From an uncultured Bacteroidales bacterium (GTDB taxonomy: Bacteria; Bacteroidota; Bacteroidia; Bacteroidales; Bacteroidaceae), in the NCBI GenBank assembly GCA_902779315.1, contig CACZBC010000009.1:1-50253 (forward strand): a DNA stretch of 50,253 nucleotides. The letters are read 5' to 3'. A program made the translations under genes and the position numbers. Below, piece after piece: positions 6,865-15,985 of this stretch; positions within the stretch are counted from its first letter, which is position 1, and every line of letters begins with the position of its first letter. Under the pieces are notes generated by a model. That model saw only the letters and a list, made by a program, of their open reading frames with translations. It did no database searches and was not told where the DNA came from.

Positions 6865-7638
6865 ATGAAGAAACTATTCACATTGGCACTATTCACGATT
6901 GCCACTTGCCCAGCTTGCCTGGCACAAACGACTAAAGAGTATCCGAAACCCGAACCTATGAGACCAGGAATGTCGGAGTACTGGACTCCTCAGCCAAAGG
7001 TGGTGGAGCCTGGCGACATTAAGCTGGCTACCGCTCCCAGCGACGCCATTGTGCTCTTCGACGGAAAAGACCTCTCTGCTTGGATGAACCCTAACGGCTC
7101 GGCTGCGGAATGGACCGTCAAGAACGGCGTAATGACCGTCGACAAGTCGAAGGGCGACATCGTGACCCGTCAGAAGTTCGGCAGCTTCCAACTGCATCTG
7201 GAATGGTGTGTGCCAAAAGGCATCACGGGAGAGAGTCAGGCACGAGGCAACAGCGGCGTCTTCCTGCAGGACATGTATGAAGTGCAGATTCTGGACTGCT
7301 TCGGCAACGAGACTTACGTGAACGGTATGACGGGAAGCATCTACAAGCAGACGCCTCCTCTGGTCAATGTGATGAGGAAACCAGGCGAATGGAACGTGTA
7401 CGACATCATCTACACAGCCCCAGTCTTCAAGGAAGACGGCACTTACCTCTACAAACCATTCGTGACGGTCATCCAGAACGGTGTTGTGCTGCAGAATCAC
7501 ACAGAAATACAAGGTACGACAGAATATATAGGATTCCCACGCACAGTGAAGCACGGCGAAGGTCCGATACGACTGCAATCGCATGGCGACCCCAGTCAGC
7601 CCATCAGCTTCCGCAACATCTGGATTCGTCCTCTGTAA
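6865..7638 (+). CDS. secreted DUF1080 protein (3-keto-disaccharide hydrolase family)
   Basis: A 257-residue exported protein with a signal peptide (MKKLFTLALFTIATCPACLAQ). The body is a single DUF1080 (concanavalin-like beta-sandwich) domain: VLFDGKDLSAWM, EWTVKNGVMTV, LHLEWCVP, GNSGVFLQDMYEVQILD, a GSIYKQTPP block and GPIRLQSHG near the end. Members of this family hydrolyse 3-keto-glycosides produced by Gfo/Idh/MocA oxidoreductases in gut Bacteroidetes. The next gene, 26 bp downstream, is such an oxidoreductase, so the two likely act together in the periplasm on oxidised sugars. The exact substrate cannot be told from the sequence. Confidence 0.85.
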   Translation: MKKLFTLALFTIATCPACLAQTTKEYPKPEPMRPGMSEYWTPQPKVVEPGDIKLATAPSDAIVLFDGKDLSAWMNPNGSAAEWTVKNGVMTVDKSKGDIVTRQKFGSFQLHLEWCVPKGITGESQARGNSGVFLQDMYEVQILDCFGNETYVNGMTGSIYKQTPPLVNVMRKPGEWNVYDIIYTAPVFKEDGTYLYKPFVTVIQNGVVLQNHTEIQGTTEYIGFPRTVKHGEGPIRLQSHGDPSQPISFRNIWIRPL

Positions 7639-7664
7639 GAGAAAAGAAGTCAAAACCATAAACC

Positions 7665-8969
7665 ATGAAAAATATGACGACGAGAAGAAACTTTCTGCGC
7701 CAGTCGGCCTCTGCTTTGGCTGCCGGCATGCTGATGCCTCACGTTCTTTACGCAGGAGCACCCAAGAAACAGACTGCTGCAAGTGACCGTCTGAATGTCG
7801 CTCTGGTCGGTTGCCGCTCTATGGGTTGGCACGACCTCTCTGACATTATGAGATATCCTGGCACCAGTTGTGTCGCTCTCTGCGACATAGACAGCCGCAT
7901 CCTGAGCAATCGGGCTGCCGAAGCGGAAAAGAACTGGGGGAAACGGCCAGCACTCTATGGGGACTATCGAAGGGTGCTGGAGCGTGATGACGTGGACATC
8001 ATCGTCGTTGGCACACCAGACCATTGGCATTGCAAGATAACGACCGACGCTTGCTCGGCAGGCAAGGATGTGTATGTGGAAAAACCTCTGGCCAACAGTA
8101 TTGCCGAATGTGACGCTATGGTGGCTGCAGCTCAACGCTATGGTCGTGTCGTTCAGGTGGGACAGCAGCAACGGAGTGCAGAACTTTGGCACAGCATGAA
8201 GCAGTACATCGACAGTGGTGAGCTGGGACATATCGGTCGTGTCAACGTCTGGGCAAACTTCTCGTATGCCGCTCTGCTGAACCCGGCCAAGGATGGTCCT
8301 GTTCCTGAAGGTGTTGACTTCGACATGTGGCTCGGCCCTGCTCCCAAACGCACTTTCAACGCATCGCGCTTTCATGGTTCATGGCGCATGTTCTGGGATT
8401 ATGGCGGAGGCTTGCTTACAGATTGGGGCGTGCATCTGCTCGATATGGCTTTGTGGGGAATGAACGTCAAGGGAATGCCTCAACTCGTCATTGCGGCAGG
8501 CGGAAATCATGCCTATCCCAATAACTTTTCCGAGACATTCGACACGCTGAGTGTTACCTATCAGTTCCCCGATTACCTCATCCAATGGTCTAACGTGGCC
8601 ATAGAATCGGGACCTTACGGACGCAACTATGGGCTTGAGTTCAAGGGCACTAACGGAACCCTCGTCGCCAATCGCGAGAGTTGGGAAGTGATTCCTCAAG
8701 GCGACAAACTGGAGGCAAAACTGGTGAAGCCGTCGAACAACGACCATCTGGATCATACGAAAAACTTCCTGGACTGTGTGAAGCAGCGCGATATGCAGAC
8801 CGCCTGCCCCATCACGAACGGCAGTTTCTGCGCGAAATACGCTCACATCGGCAACATTGCAGCACGAACTCACCAAGCTTTGACCTACGACGATTCGAAG
8901 CACACTTTCCACAATCGCGAGGCAGACCGCTTCATTACTCCCGATTACCGCAAACCTTGGAAACTCTGA
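7665..8969 (+). CDS. TAT-exported Gfo/Idh/MocA family oxidoreductase
   Basis: A 434-residue protein with a twin-arginine signal (TRRNFLRQSASALAAG). After it come an NAD(P)-binding Rossmann fold (LNVALVGCRSMG), the family motif VEKPLANSIAECDAM with catalytic-region Lys, VGQQQRS, and the C-terminal substrate domain ending TPDYRKPWKL. TAT export implies folding with bound cofactor before transport. With the preceding DUF1080 protein it probably forms an oxidise-then-cleave pair for glycosides. An in-frame start at MTTRRNF (7674) is also possible. A second, distantly related TAT oxidoreductase lies at 32683-34059. Confidence 0.88.
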   Translation: MKNMTTRRNFLRQSASALAAGMLMPHVLYAGAPKKQTAASDRLNVALVGCRSMGWHDLSDIMRYPGTSCVALCDIDSRILSNRAAEAEKNWGKRPALYGDYRRVLERDDVDIIVVGTPDHWHCKITTDACSAGKDVYVEKPLANSIAECDAMVAAAQRYGRVVQVGQQQRSAELWHSMKQYIDSGELGHIGRVNVWANFSYAALLNPAKDGPVPEGVDFDMWLGPAPKRTFNASRFHGSWRMFWDYGGGLLTDWGVHLLDMALWGMNVKGMPQLVIAAGGNHAYPNNFSETFDTLSVTYQFPDYLIQWSNVAIESGPYGRNYGLEFKGTNGTLVANRESWEVIPQGDKLEAKLVKPSNNDHLDHTKNFLDCVKQRDMQTACPITNGSFCAKYAHIGNIAARTHQALTYDDSKHTFHNREADRFITPDYRKPWKL

Positions 8970-8995
8970 AGTTTTCTAGCTGAAACTGGACAAAC

Positions 8996-10468
8996 CTACT
9001 TTCGGTCTTTCCAGTAGCCAGGCATGAAGAGGAAGAGAACGGTGAATATCTCCAGACGTCCGATGAGCATATAAGCGCTCATGAGCCATTTTCCTGAAGC
9101 AGGAACATTGGCGAAGGTGTTGGCTGGACCTGTAGCACCCGTAGCTGGACCTACGTTGCTCAGCATACTGATACTGCTGCCCAAGGCCGTATCGACATCT
9201 GCTCCAAGCAGGGAGTAGCAAGTCATTGCGATAACCACCAACAGGAAGTAGATGAAGACAAAGACCAAAGCCTGTCGCACTTTATGGTCAGGCACGATTT
9301 GCTTGTTGACACGAACGCCCAGGACGGCTCTGGGATGCAGCATCTGGATGAGTTCATTAAAGGCACTCTTGGCACAGATTATTATTCTGATGACCTTGAT
9401 GCCACCAGCCGTACTGCCAGCACAAGAACCTATTGCCATGATGACGACTGTCGGCATCCAGAACGAAGCTCCCCACGCCACATAATCGAACTTCTGAGCC
9501 GAGAAACCGGTACTGGTCGCAACACTGCTCACATGGAACAGGGCTGAGCGGAAACTTTCTTCGAAACCCTTCGGCAACAACTCGTCGGCACTCTCTGGAA
9601 CAGGAGCAAAGTAGAAGAGCAGAATGAATATGACGACTGCAACACCTATATAAGAAAGGAATACGCGAACCTCTTCGTTCTGGAAGAGCACACGGCTGCG
9701 ACGAATGCTCATGTAGTAGTAGAGCGAGAAATTGATGCTGCTGACCACCATGAATATGCTTGCCACATATTCTATATAGCCGCTATGGAAATAGGCAATA
9801 CTCTCGGAGTGCGTACTGAAGCCGCCAGTCGCTATCGTGGTAAACGCGTGACAAACAGCATCATAGAGATTCATCGGTCCGAGCCAATAGAGAAAGGCGC
9901 AAGAGCTGGTCAGCACAAGATAAATCAGGAGCACTCGTCTGGCCGTCGCACCTATTTTAGGACGCAACTTGTCGAGTCCCAAACCTGTCACCTCGGCCGA
10001 ATAGATGTTGCTGTTCTTCATCTCGTAGACGGGGATGAGGGCAAACGAGAAGACGACGATGCCAAGACCTCCTATCCATTGTGTAAGGGCGCGCCAGAAG
10101 AGCAGACCTTTCGGCAAGGGGTCTATCTCGTTGATACAAGTGGCTCCAGTCGTAGTGAAACCGCTCATCGTCTCGAAGAATGCGCTTGCCAAATCCATGT
10201 CTGTCAGATAAAGGAAGGGCACCATTCCGACTATGGAGAAGATAATCCAGGAGAGAGATACAACGAGGAAATTGTCGGCTCGACGCATCCTTCTGTGCTC
10301 TTCTCTGCGACTCAGGAAGATACAGAAAGAGCCTGCAGCTATCGCACCTAATGCTGTAAGCAGGAAGCAGAGCCAGTCGCTTTCATCATTGATGAGGGCG
10401 ACCAGCATGGAGAGCAACAGGAAGAAGCCCTCCATGACGACGAGGATTCCGAGGATTCCTTTTTTCAT
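8996..10468 (-). CDS. trkH: TrkH-type potassium uptake channel subunit
   Basis: A 490-residue inner-membrane protein with about ten hydrophobic segments and the repeated pore-loop pattern of Trk/Ktr/HKT transporters (MSGFTTTGATCI, TIATGGFSTHS, ATSTGFSA, SNVGPATGA). It would carry K+ inward. Its usual nucleotide-binding partner TrkA is not in the window, so that gene must lie elsewhere or another RCK protein must serve. The ATG directly follows the nadB stop codon with no gap, so nadB and trkH are one transcript. The convergent neighbour ends 26 bp from its stop. Confidence 0.9.
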   Translation of the reverse strand: MKKGILGILVVMEGFFLLLSMLVALINDESDWLCFLLTALGAIAAGSFCIFLSRREEHRRMRRADNFLVVSLSWIIFSIVGMVPFLYLTDMDLASAFFETMSGFTTTGATCINEIDPLPKGLLFWRALTQWIGGLGIVVFSFALIPVYEMKNSNIYSAEVTGLGLDKLRPKIGATARRVLLIYLVLTSSCAFLYWLGPMNLYDAVCHAFTTIATGGFSTHSESIAYFHSGYIEYVASIFMVVSSINFSLYYYMSIRRSRVLFQNEEVRVFLSYIGVAVVIFILLFYFAPVPESADELLPKGFEESFRSALFHVSSVATSTGFSAQKFDYVAWGASFWMPTVVIMAIGSCAGSTAGGIKVIRIIICAKSAFNELIQMLHPRAVLGVRVNKQIVPDHKVRQALVFVFIYFLLVVIAMTCYSLLGADVDTALGSSISMLSNVGPATGATGPANTFANVPASGKWLMSAYMLIGRLEIFTVLFLFMPGYWKDRK

Positions 10469-12058
10469 TTATTTCTTGTCGAGTGCGTGCTTCGCGTAGT
10501 CGATTGTGTAGTGCAAGCCGCGACTCTCTTTGCGTTCGAGTGCTTGGCGGGTTATGAGATAGCCCACATTTATCATATTGCGCAACTCACAGATGTCTTT
10601 TGTGGGCTTGACGCGTTTGAAGAGGTGTTCCGTCTCTTCGTAAAGGAGATCGAGACGCTCCCATGCCCGATGAAGACGAAGGTCGCTTCGAACAATTCCG
10701 ACATAGGTGCTCATGATCTGATTCACTTCCTTGACGTCCTGAGCGATGAGGACTTTCTCCTCGTTCGTCATGGTGCCTTCGTCGTTCCATTCAGGCACTT
10801 TTTCGTTGTAGTCGTACTGATCGATGACCTCCAACGAGTGCTTGGCTGCGGCATCGGCATAGACGACGGCTTCGATGAGCGAGTTGCTGGCCAGACGATT
10901 GCCGCCATGAAGACCAGTGCAAGAGCATTCGCCCACAGCATAGAGGCGTTTGATGCTGCTTTGTCCGTCGAGGTCGACCTTGATGCCGCCGCACATATAA
11001 TGGGCGCTGGGAGCGACTGGGATGTACTGTTTCGTGATGTCTATGCCGATGCTCAAGCATTTGGCGTAGATGTTGGGGAAGTGGTGTTTGGTCTCCTCCG
11101 GGTCTTTGTGGGTGACATCGAGGCAGACGTGGTCCAATCCGTGAATCTTCATCTCACGGTCAATGGCGCGAGCCACGATGTCGCGAGGTGCCAGAGAGAG
11201 TCGTTCGTCATATTTCTGCATGAATTCTTCCCCGTTAGGAAGACGAAGAATGCCGCCATAACCTCTCATCGCCTCTGTGATGAGGTAGGCCGGATGCGTT
11301 TCCTGAGGGTTATAGAGGACTGTCGGATGGAACTGCACAAACTCCATATCCTTCACTTTTCCCTTGGCACGATAGACCATAGCTATGCCGTCGCCAGTCG
11401 CGATATTAGGGTTGGAGGTGGTGGCGTAAATGGCTCCAGTTCCTCCCGTCGCCATAAGTGTGACCTTGCTCAGGTAGGTATCCACCTTGCCTGTATCGGG
11501 GTTGAGGACGTAAGCACCATAACATTCGATGTCTGGAGTACGGCGAGTGACGCGGATTCCCAAGTGATGCTGAGTGATGATCTCGACTGCAAAGTGGTTC
11601 TCCAGCACTTCGATGTTGGGATTCTGACGAACGGCAGCCATCAGTCCGCGCTGAATCTCAGCTCCAGTATCGTCGGCATGATGCAGGATTCGGAACTCTG
11701 AATGGCCTCCTTCACGATGGAGGTCAAACTCGCCATCCTCCTTCTTGTCGAAGTTGACGCCCCACTTCACAAGGTCTCTGATGCCTTGAGGCGCATTACG
11801 GACCACTTGTTCCACAGCAGCAGGGTCGCTTATGTAATCGCCTGCAATCATGGTGTCCTCGATGTGCTTCTCGAAGTTGTCGACCAAGAGGTTCGTCACA
11901 GAAGCGATTCCGCCCTGTGCCTTTGCCGTATTCGCTTCTTCGAGGGTTGTCTTGCAGATGAGCGTCACCTTGCCCTTGCCTGCGTTCGCCACCTTCAGCG
12001 CATAGCTCATTCCGGCTACGCCGCTGCCTATAATCAGGAATTCACTCTTCTTTATCAT
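10469..12058 (-). CDS. nadB: L-aspartate oxidase
   Basis: FAD enzyme oxidising L-aspartate to iminoaspartate, the first step of de novo NAD synthesis; quinolinate synthase (nadA, 25732-26712) uses the product. The 529-residue protein begins with a dinucleotide-binding fold (FLIIGSGVAGMSYALKVA), followed by the flavoprotein signature TAKAQGGIAS, the catalytic-domain block HREGGHSEFRILH, and YAVGECSCTGLHGGNRLASNSL. The start at 12058 is chosen because the frame upstream crosses the -7 element at 12095-12102. It is co-transcribed with trkH. Confidence 0.93.
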   Translation of the reverse strand: MIKKSEFLIIGSGVAGMSYALKVANAGKGKVTLICKTTLEEANTAKAQGGIASVTNLLVDNFEKHIEDTMIAGDYISDPAAVEQVVRNAPQGIRDLVKWGVNFDKKEDGEFDLHREGGHSEFRILHHADDTGAEIQRGLMAAVRQNPNIEVLENHFAVEIITQHHLGIRVTRRTPDIECYGAYVLNPDTGKVDTYLSKVTLMATGGTGAIYATTSNPNIATGDGIAMVYRAKGKVKDMEFVQFHPTVLYNPQETHPAYLITEAMRGYGGILRLPNGEEFMQKYDERLSLAPRDIVARAIDREMKIHGLDHVCLDVTHKDPEETKHHFPNIYAKCLSIGIDITKQYIPVAPSAHYMCGGIKVDLDGQSSIKRLYAVGECSCTGLHGGNRLASNSLIEAVVYADAAAKHSLEVIDQYDYNEKVPEWNDEGTMTNEEKVLIAQDVKEVNQIMSTYVGIVRSDLRLHRAWERLDLLYEETEHLFKRVKPTKDICELRNMINVGYLITRQALERKESRGLHYTIDYAKHALDKK

Positions 12059-12094
12059 GACTTTTTTCTGCCTTAAATGACACTTTTTCCGCTG

Positions 12095-12124
12095 CAAATT
12101 TACGAATTACGCAGCGAACCACAA
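12095..12124 (-). promoter_or_regulatory. promoter of nadB-trkH (TTG-N19-TAAATTTG)
   Basis: Minus-strand TAAATTTG (12102-12095) with a TTG at 12124-12122, 19 bp upstream, matches the Bacteroidetes promoter consensus. It lies 36 bp before the nadB ATG. Confidence 0.65.
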
Positions 12125-12174
12125 AAGAAAAATCAGTTTTTCTTTTCTTATGTGGGCAGCTATGTCGAAAAACG

Positions 12175-12338
12175 ACTAAGGCGACGATTGCAATTTACTA
12201 GTGTGACGATTGCGTTTTACTAGTGTGACGATTGCAATTTACTAGTGTGAAGTTTGCAATTTACTAGTGTGACGTTTGCGTTTTACTAGTGTGACGTTTG
12301 CAATCATAACACTATACGATTGCTGACGACTAATGCCA
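12175..12338. repeat. 22-bp array B (8 units)
   Basis: Cores start at 12175, 12197, 12219, 12241, 12263, 12285, 12307 and 12329, exactly 22 bp apart. Five consecutive units carry ACTAGTGTGA; the 12307 unit is TAACACTATA, the opposite orientation, and both ends are degenerate. Spacers are CGATTGCAATTT, CGATTGCGTTTT, AGTTTGCAATTT and CGTTTGCGTTTT. The array fills much of the divergent gap between nadB and metH. It is not CRISPR: spacers are all variants of one sequence. Confidence 0.95.
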
Positions 12339-12368
12339 TCTTTTCGAACGTAACTGGGAGCATTCCAT

Positions 12369-12403
12369 CATTTTTCATTTTTCATTTTTCATTTTTCATT
12401 TTT
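12369..12403 (+). repeat. 7-bp tandem repeat (CATTTTT x5) upstream of metH
   Basis: Five perfect CATTTTT units (12369, 12376, 12383, 12390, 12397) end 7 bp before the metH -7 element, where a -33 element would normally be. The tract is a slippage-prone spacer and could set promoter strength through copy number. Confidence 0.9.
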
Positions 12404-12409
12404 TTGTCG

Positions 12410-12417
12410 TACCTTTG
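12410..12417 (+). promoter_or_regulatory. -7 element (TACCTTTG) of metH-metF
   Basis: TACCTTTG ends only 9 bp before the metH ATG at 12427. Transcription would start at or within a few bases of the ATG, so the mRNA may be leaderless or nearly so. No cobalamin or SAM riboswitch is seen upstream. Confidence 0.6.
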
Positions 12418-12426
12418 CACACGAAA

Positions 12427-15400
12427 ATGGAGCAGACATTTAAGGAAATAAGAGACCAACTGGCCCGGAGAATCCTCATTCTCGACGGCGCGATGGGAAC
12501 CAGGATACAGGCTTTCGGACTTTCTGCCGAGAGTTTCCATCGTGGAAAGTTCGCGTCTTGGCCAGTCTCTTTGGCAGGCAACAATGACGTCCTATGCCTG
12601 ACCGAACCCGAAGTCATAAAGCAGATTCATCGCCTATACATCGAGGCCGGAGCCGACATCATTGCCACAAACACCTTCTCCTCCAACCGAATCAGCCAAC
12701 AGGAATACGCTTGTGCTGAGGTTGCAAAAGATATGGCTCGCGAAGGTGCAAGCCTGGCCCGACAAGTTGCCGACGCTTCAGAACGCAAGATTTGGGTGGC
12801 AGGTTCGATGGGTCCCACTTCAAAATCCCTGACCCTCGCTTCCGATATGAGCAAGCCGGCACATCGACTCGTTTCTTTCGATGAAATGGCCGATTCTTAT
12901 CGCGAGCAAGCGGAAGCGCTCCTCGAAGGCGGTGCCGATTTCCTACTTTTGGAAACTTGCTACGATGCCCTCAACACGAAAGCCGCTCTCGCAGCCATAA
13001 ATGACATAAATGCCCGGTTTCATCGGGAAATTCCGGTCATGGTGTCTGTCACTATAAACGACCGAAGTGGCCGAACTCTGACGGGACAAACGCTTTGGGC
13101 ATTCTATACGAGCGTCAGCCACTATCCCTATCTGCTCAGTTTCGGCCTGAACTGTTCCTTCGGCGTCACAGATTTGCGACCCTTCATGGAACAACTTTCC
13201 GCCAACGTTCCCCTGCCTATTTCCATCTATCCGAATGCCGGATTGCCCAACCAAATGGGTGAATATGAGGAACTTCCCGACTTTACTGCCTCGCATCTGC
13301 GTAAAATGGCAGAAGCCGGACTCATCAATATTGCAGGAGGTTGCTGCGGAACAGACGAGCATCACATCAAGGCGATTGCAGAAGCACTTCGCGACATCAG
13401 CCCTCGAAGCATTCCAAATGCCGACCAGAAGCTGCGTGTATCAGGTCTCGAACCACTCCTCATCGACCGCGAAACGCAGAACTTCACAAATGTTGGAGAA
13501 CGTACAAATGTGGCCGGATCAAGGCGTTTTGCCCGTCTCATCGCAGAAAAACAATACGACGAAGCACTTTCCGTAGCTCGAGGCCAGATTGAAGGCGGGG
13601 CAACAATCATCGATATAAATATGGATGATGCGATGCTCGACAGCCAACAGGAAATGCAGACTTTCTGCCGATACATCAGCGGAGAACCTGCTGTGGGTAA
13701 AGCCGTTCTGATGATCGACAGTAGTGATTGGCAAACGGTTCTGGCCGGATTGAAGAACGCACAAGGCAAGTGCATCGTCAACTCCATTAGTCTCAAGGCC
13801 GGAGAGCAGGATTTCCTCAGTAAAGCCCTTGAACTGAGGCGCTTAGGTGCCGCTGTTGTCGTGATGGCTTTCGACGAAGAGGGACAAGCCACGACCTTCG
13901 AACGCAAGATTTCTATCGCTCGTCGTGCCTACAACCTGCTGACTTCCATTGGTTTCCCACCACAAGATATCATCTTCGACGTCAATATCCTTTCCGTTGG
14001 AACAGGCATCAAAGAACATCAGGCTTATGCCGTCGATTTCATCCGAGCCGTTGAATGGATCAAACAAAACTTGCCCTACTCGAAGACGAGTGGCGGTGTG
14101 AGCAACCTCTCCTTCGCTTTTCGCGGTAATAATAAGGTAAGGGAGGCGATGCATTCGGTTTTCCTCTATCATGCCATTCGCGCTGGTCTCGATATGGCAA
14201 TCGTCAATCCGTCGATGCTTCAAATATACGATGAAATCGACCAAAACCTGCGTCAAGCCGTCGAAGACGTCATCCTGAACACCGACGACGAAGCAACCGA
14301 AAGACTACTAAAGCTGGCCCCTCTCTTACTCCCTCAAGAGGGAGAGGCTCGCTTGAATACTCCCACTTTGGCGGGAGACAGAGGGGTGCTGCCCATTGAG
14401 GACCGTCTTCAACTCGCTTTGACAAAGGGCGACAGCACTCATCTCGCAGAAGATATGCCCGAAGCGCTTGCCAAGTTCGGTCAGCCAATCAATATCATCG
14501 AAGGTCCTCTCATGCAAGCGATGGAGCACATCGGCGTCTTGTTTGGCGAGGGAAAGATGTTCCTGCCACAAGTTGTCCGTTCAGCTCAAGTCATGAAGGA
14601 CGCCGTAGCTCTGCTTCAGCCCTACATCGATGCATCGGACGAAAGCAAAGAAGGGAAGGCAAAACCTTGCGTAGTGCTTGCTACGGCAAATGGAGACGTA
14701 CATGATATCGGCAAGAACATTGTCGGCATCGTGCTTGCGTGCAATGGTTTCGAAGTGGTCGATCTCGGAGTTATGGTGCCTTGCGAGACAATTCTCGAAG
14801 CTACCATGAAGCACAACCCAGTCCTTGTCGGCATTAGCGGCTTGATTACACCTTCGTTGAAGGAAATGGAAAAACTCTGCCAGACTTTCCAGAAAGAGCA
14901 TCTTAACACGCCAATCCTGGTTGGGGGAGCAACGACCTCTGCCACCCACACAGCCGTAAAACTTGCTCCTCTCTACGATGGTCTGGTCATTTATGGTGGC
15001 GATGCCTCGCAAACATCTGTGTTGGCGAAGCGATTAACCACAAAAAAGGCCGATTTCATCGAGCAAATCAAAGACGAACAACAACAGATTCGTGATGCTT
15101 GGAGCGAGCATCATGCACCCCTCACACCTTATGAGGAAGCCAACAAGCGAAGCCCCCTCCTTGCTCCCCCTTTGGGAGAGTGTCCCAATGCCTCAGCCTC
15201 TACCACCATTATAGCACTCCCCCAAAGGGGGAGCGGGGAGGGGGCTCTCCTTTCCCTCATCGATTGGCGGATGTTCCTGCTGTTCTGGGGGTTCAAAGGC
15301 GAAACGCTGCCTCAGCTCTTGGTCAATCCTGAAGCGGAAAAGACATTAAAGAAAGGCAAGCAAATCCTCGAGTCGCTCCTACAAAAAGGACTGCTGAAAG

Positions 15401-15984
15401 TGGAGACTTTATATAAGGAAGAGCCAGCAAAGAGGCAGGGAAACGACATCGTGCTCACAGACGACGGACAAACTTTACCGATGCTTCGCAGCCAATCTGC
15501 CACGCATCATTACCGTTGCCTCGCAGACTTCTTCGACGAGCAGCAACCCTCCCCTATCGGACTTTTCTTGGTAACGGCAAGGCCTTTGCAGGAGCCGAGT
15601 TCCGAAGAGGAACGCCTGATGACGCATGCACTTTGTGCTCGTTTGGCAGAAGCTGGTGCCGAATGGCTTCAAAGGCAACACTTTACAGGTGAAAAACTGA
15701 TGCGAGTCGCTTTCGGATATGCGACTTGTCCCGACCATTCACTCAAGCGAATCGTCTTCGACAGGCTGGAAGCAGAACAAAAACTCGATGTCACACTGAC
15801 CGACCACTACAGCATTCAGCCCTCCACTTCCGTTTGTGGTCTCTTCATCAGACACCCTGAAGCCCAATACTTCCCTGTAGGTCGCATCGATCGAGACCAA
15901 CTTGCCGACTATTGCCAACGTCGAAAAATCAGTATCGAGGAAGGCGAAAACCTCTTATCCAAGTTCATAACACAATCATCATAA
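12427..15984 (+). CDS. metH: cobalamin-dependent methionine synthase with two repeat-derived insertions
   Basis: Transfers the methyl group of methyltetrahydrofolate to homocysteine through B12. The 1185 residues hold, in order: homocysteine domain (zinc ligands Cys243 in GLNCSF and Cys306/Cys307 in GGCCGT); pterin-binding domain at about 340-600 ([16 protein letters not shown]); cap and B12-binding domain (DVHDIGKN, axial ligand His759; [13 protein letters not shown]); and AdoMet-binding reactivation domain at about 940-1180 ([29 protein letters not shown]). GC-rich palindromic elements are inserted in frame at residues 631-654 and 909-940, both at expected domain linkers. The TTG 12 bp upstream overlaps the -7 element, so the ATG at 12427 is taken. 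metF follows after one base. Confidence 0.95.
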   Translation: MEQTFKEIRDQLARRILILDGAMGTRIQAFGLSAESFHRGKFASWPVSLAGNNDVLCLTEPEVIKQIHRLYIEAGADIIATNTFSSNRISQQEYACAEVAKDMAREGASLARQVADASERKIWVAGSMGPTSKSLTLASDMSKPAHRLVSFDEMADSYREQAEALLEGGADFLLLETCYDALNTKAALAAINDINARFHREIPVMVSVTINDRSGRTLTGQTLWAFYTSVSHYPYLLSFGLNCSFGVTDLRPFMEQLSANVPLPISIYPNAGLPNQMGEYEELPDFTASHLRKMAEAGLINIAGGCCGTDEHHIKAIAEALRDISPRSIPNADQKLRVSGLEPLLIDRETQNFTNVGERTNVAGSRRFARLIAEKQYDEALSVARGQIEGGATIIDINMDDAMLDSQQEMQTFCRYISGEPAVGKAVLMIDSSDWQTVLAGLKNAQGKCIVNSISLKAGEQDFLSKALELRRLGAAVVVMAFDEEGQATTFERKISIARRAYNLLTSIGFPPQDIIFDVNILSVGTGIKEHQAYAVDFIRAVEWIKQNLPYSKTSGGVSNLSFAFRGNNKVREAMHSVFLYHAIRAGLDMAIVNPSMLQIYDEIDQNLRQAVEDVILNTDDEATERLLKLAPLLLPQEGEARLNTPTLAGDRGVLPIEDRLQLALTKGDSTHLAEDMPEALAKFGQPINIIEGPLMQAMEHIGVLFGEGKMFLPQVVRSAQVMKDAVALLQPYIDASDESKEGKAKPCVVLATANGDVHDIGKNIVGIVLACNGFEVVDLGVMVPCETILEATMKHNPVLVGISGLITPSLKEMEKLCQTFQKEHLNTPILVGGATTSATHTAVKLAPLYDGLVIYGGDASQTSVLAKRLTTKKADFIEQIKDEQQQIRDAWSEHHAPLTPYEEANKRSPLLAPPLGECPNASASTTIIALPQRGSGEGALLSLIDWRMFLLFWGFKGETLPQLLVNPEAEKTLKKGKQILESLLQKGLLKVETLYKEEPAKRQGNDIVLTDDGQTLPMLRSQSATHHYRCLADFFDEQQPSPIGLFLVTARPLQEPSSEEERLMTHALCARLAEAGAEWLQRQHFTGEKLMRVAFGYATCPDHSLKRIVFDRLEAEQKLDVTLTDHYSIQPSTSVCGLFIRHPEAQYFPVGRIDRDQLADYCQRRKISIEEGENLLSKFITQSS
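14318..14386. repeat. GC-rich palindromic element inside metH (linker 1)
   Basis: Outer arms CCCCTCT (14318-14324) and AGAGGGG (14380-14386) enclose two inner hairpins, CTCCCTC-AA-GAGGGAG and CTCCC...GGGAG. Read as protein it gives a Pro/Leu/Gly-rich insert at about residues 631-654, between the pterin and B12-binding domains. It has the same organisation as the elements at 15151-15246 and the frdA 3' end. Confidence 0.8.
15151..15246. repeat. GC-rich palindromic element inside metH (linker 2)
   Basis: Terminal inverted repeats of 26 bp (15151-15176 and 15221-15246) match at 24 of 26 positions; total length 96 bp, exactly 32 codons, so the frame is kept. The element encodes a Pro/Ser/Gly-rich stretch at about residues 909-940, just before the AdoMet-binding domain. 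Its structure is that of a small non-coding hairpin element (REP/MITE-like) captured as a protein linker. Confidence 0.9.
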
Positions 15985-15985
15985 C

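Noticed and set aside
10487-11701. 404-codon plus-strand open frame opposite nadB
   Set aside because: Shadow of the nadB reading frame; composition is that of a reverse-complement reading.
12175-12338. CRISPR-like array of regularly spaced repeats
   Set aside because: The spacers are variants of one 12-mer, the unit (22 bp) is far too short, and no cas gene is present.
12300-12426. Cobalamin or SAM riboswitch upstream of metH
   Set aside because: No conserved B12-box-like or SAM aptamer sequence is seen, and the promoter lies almost at the start codon.
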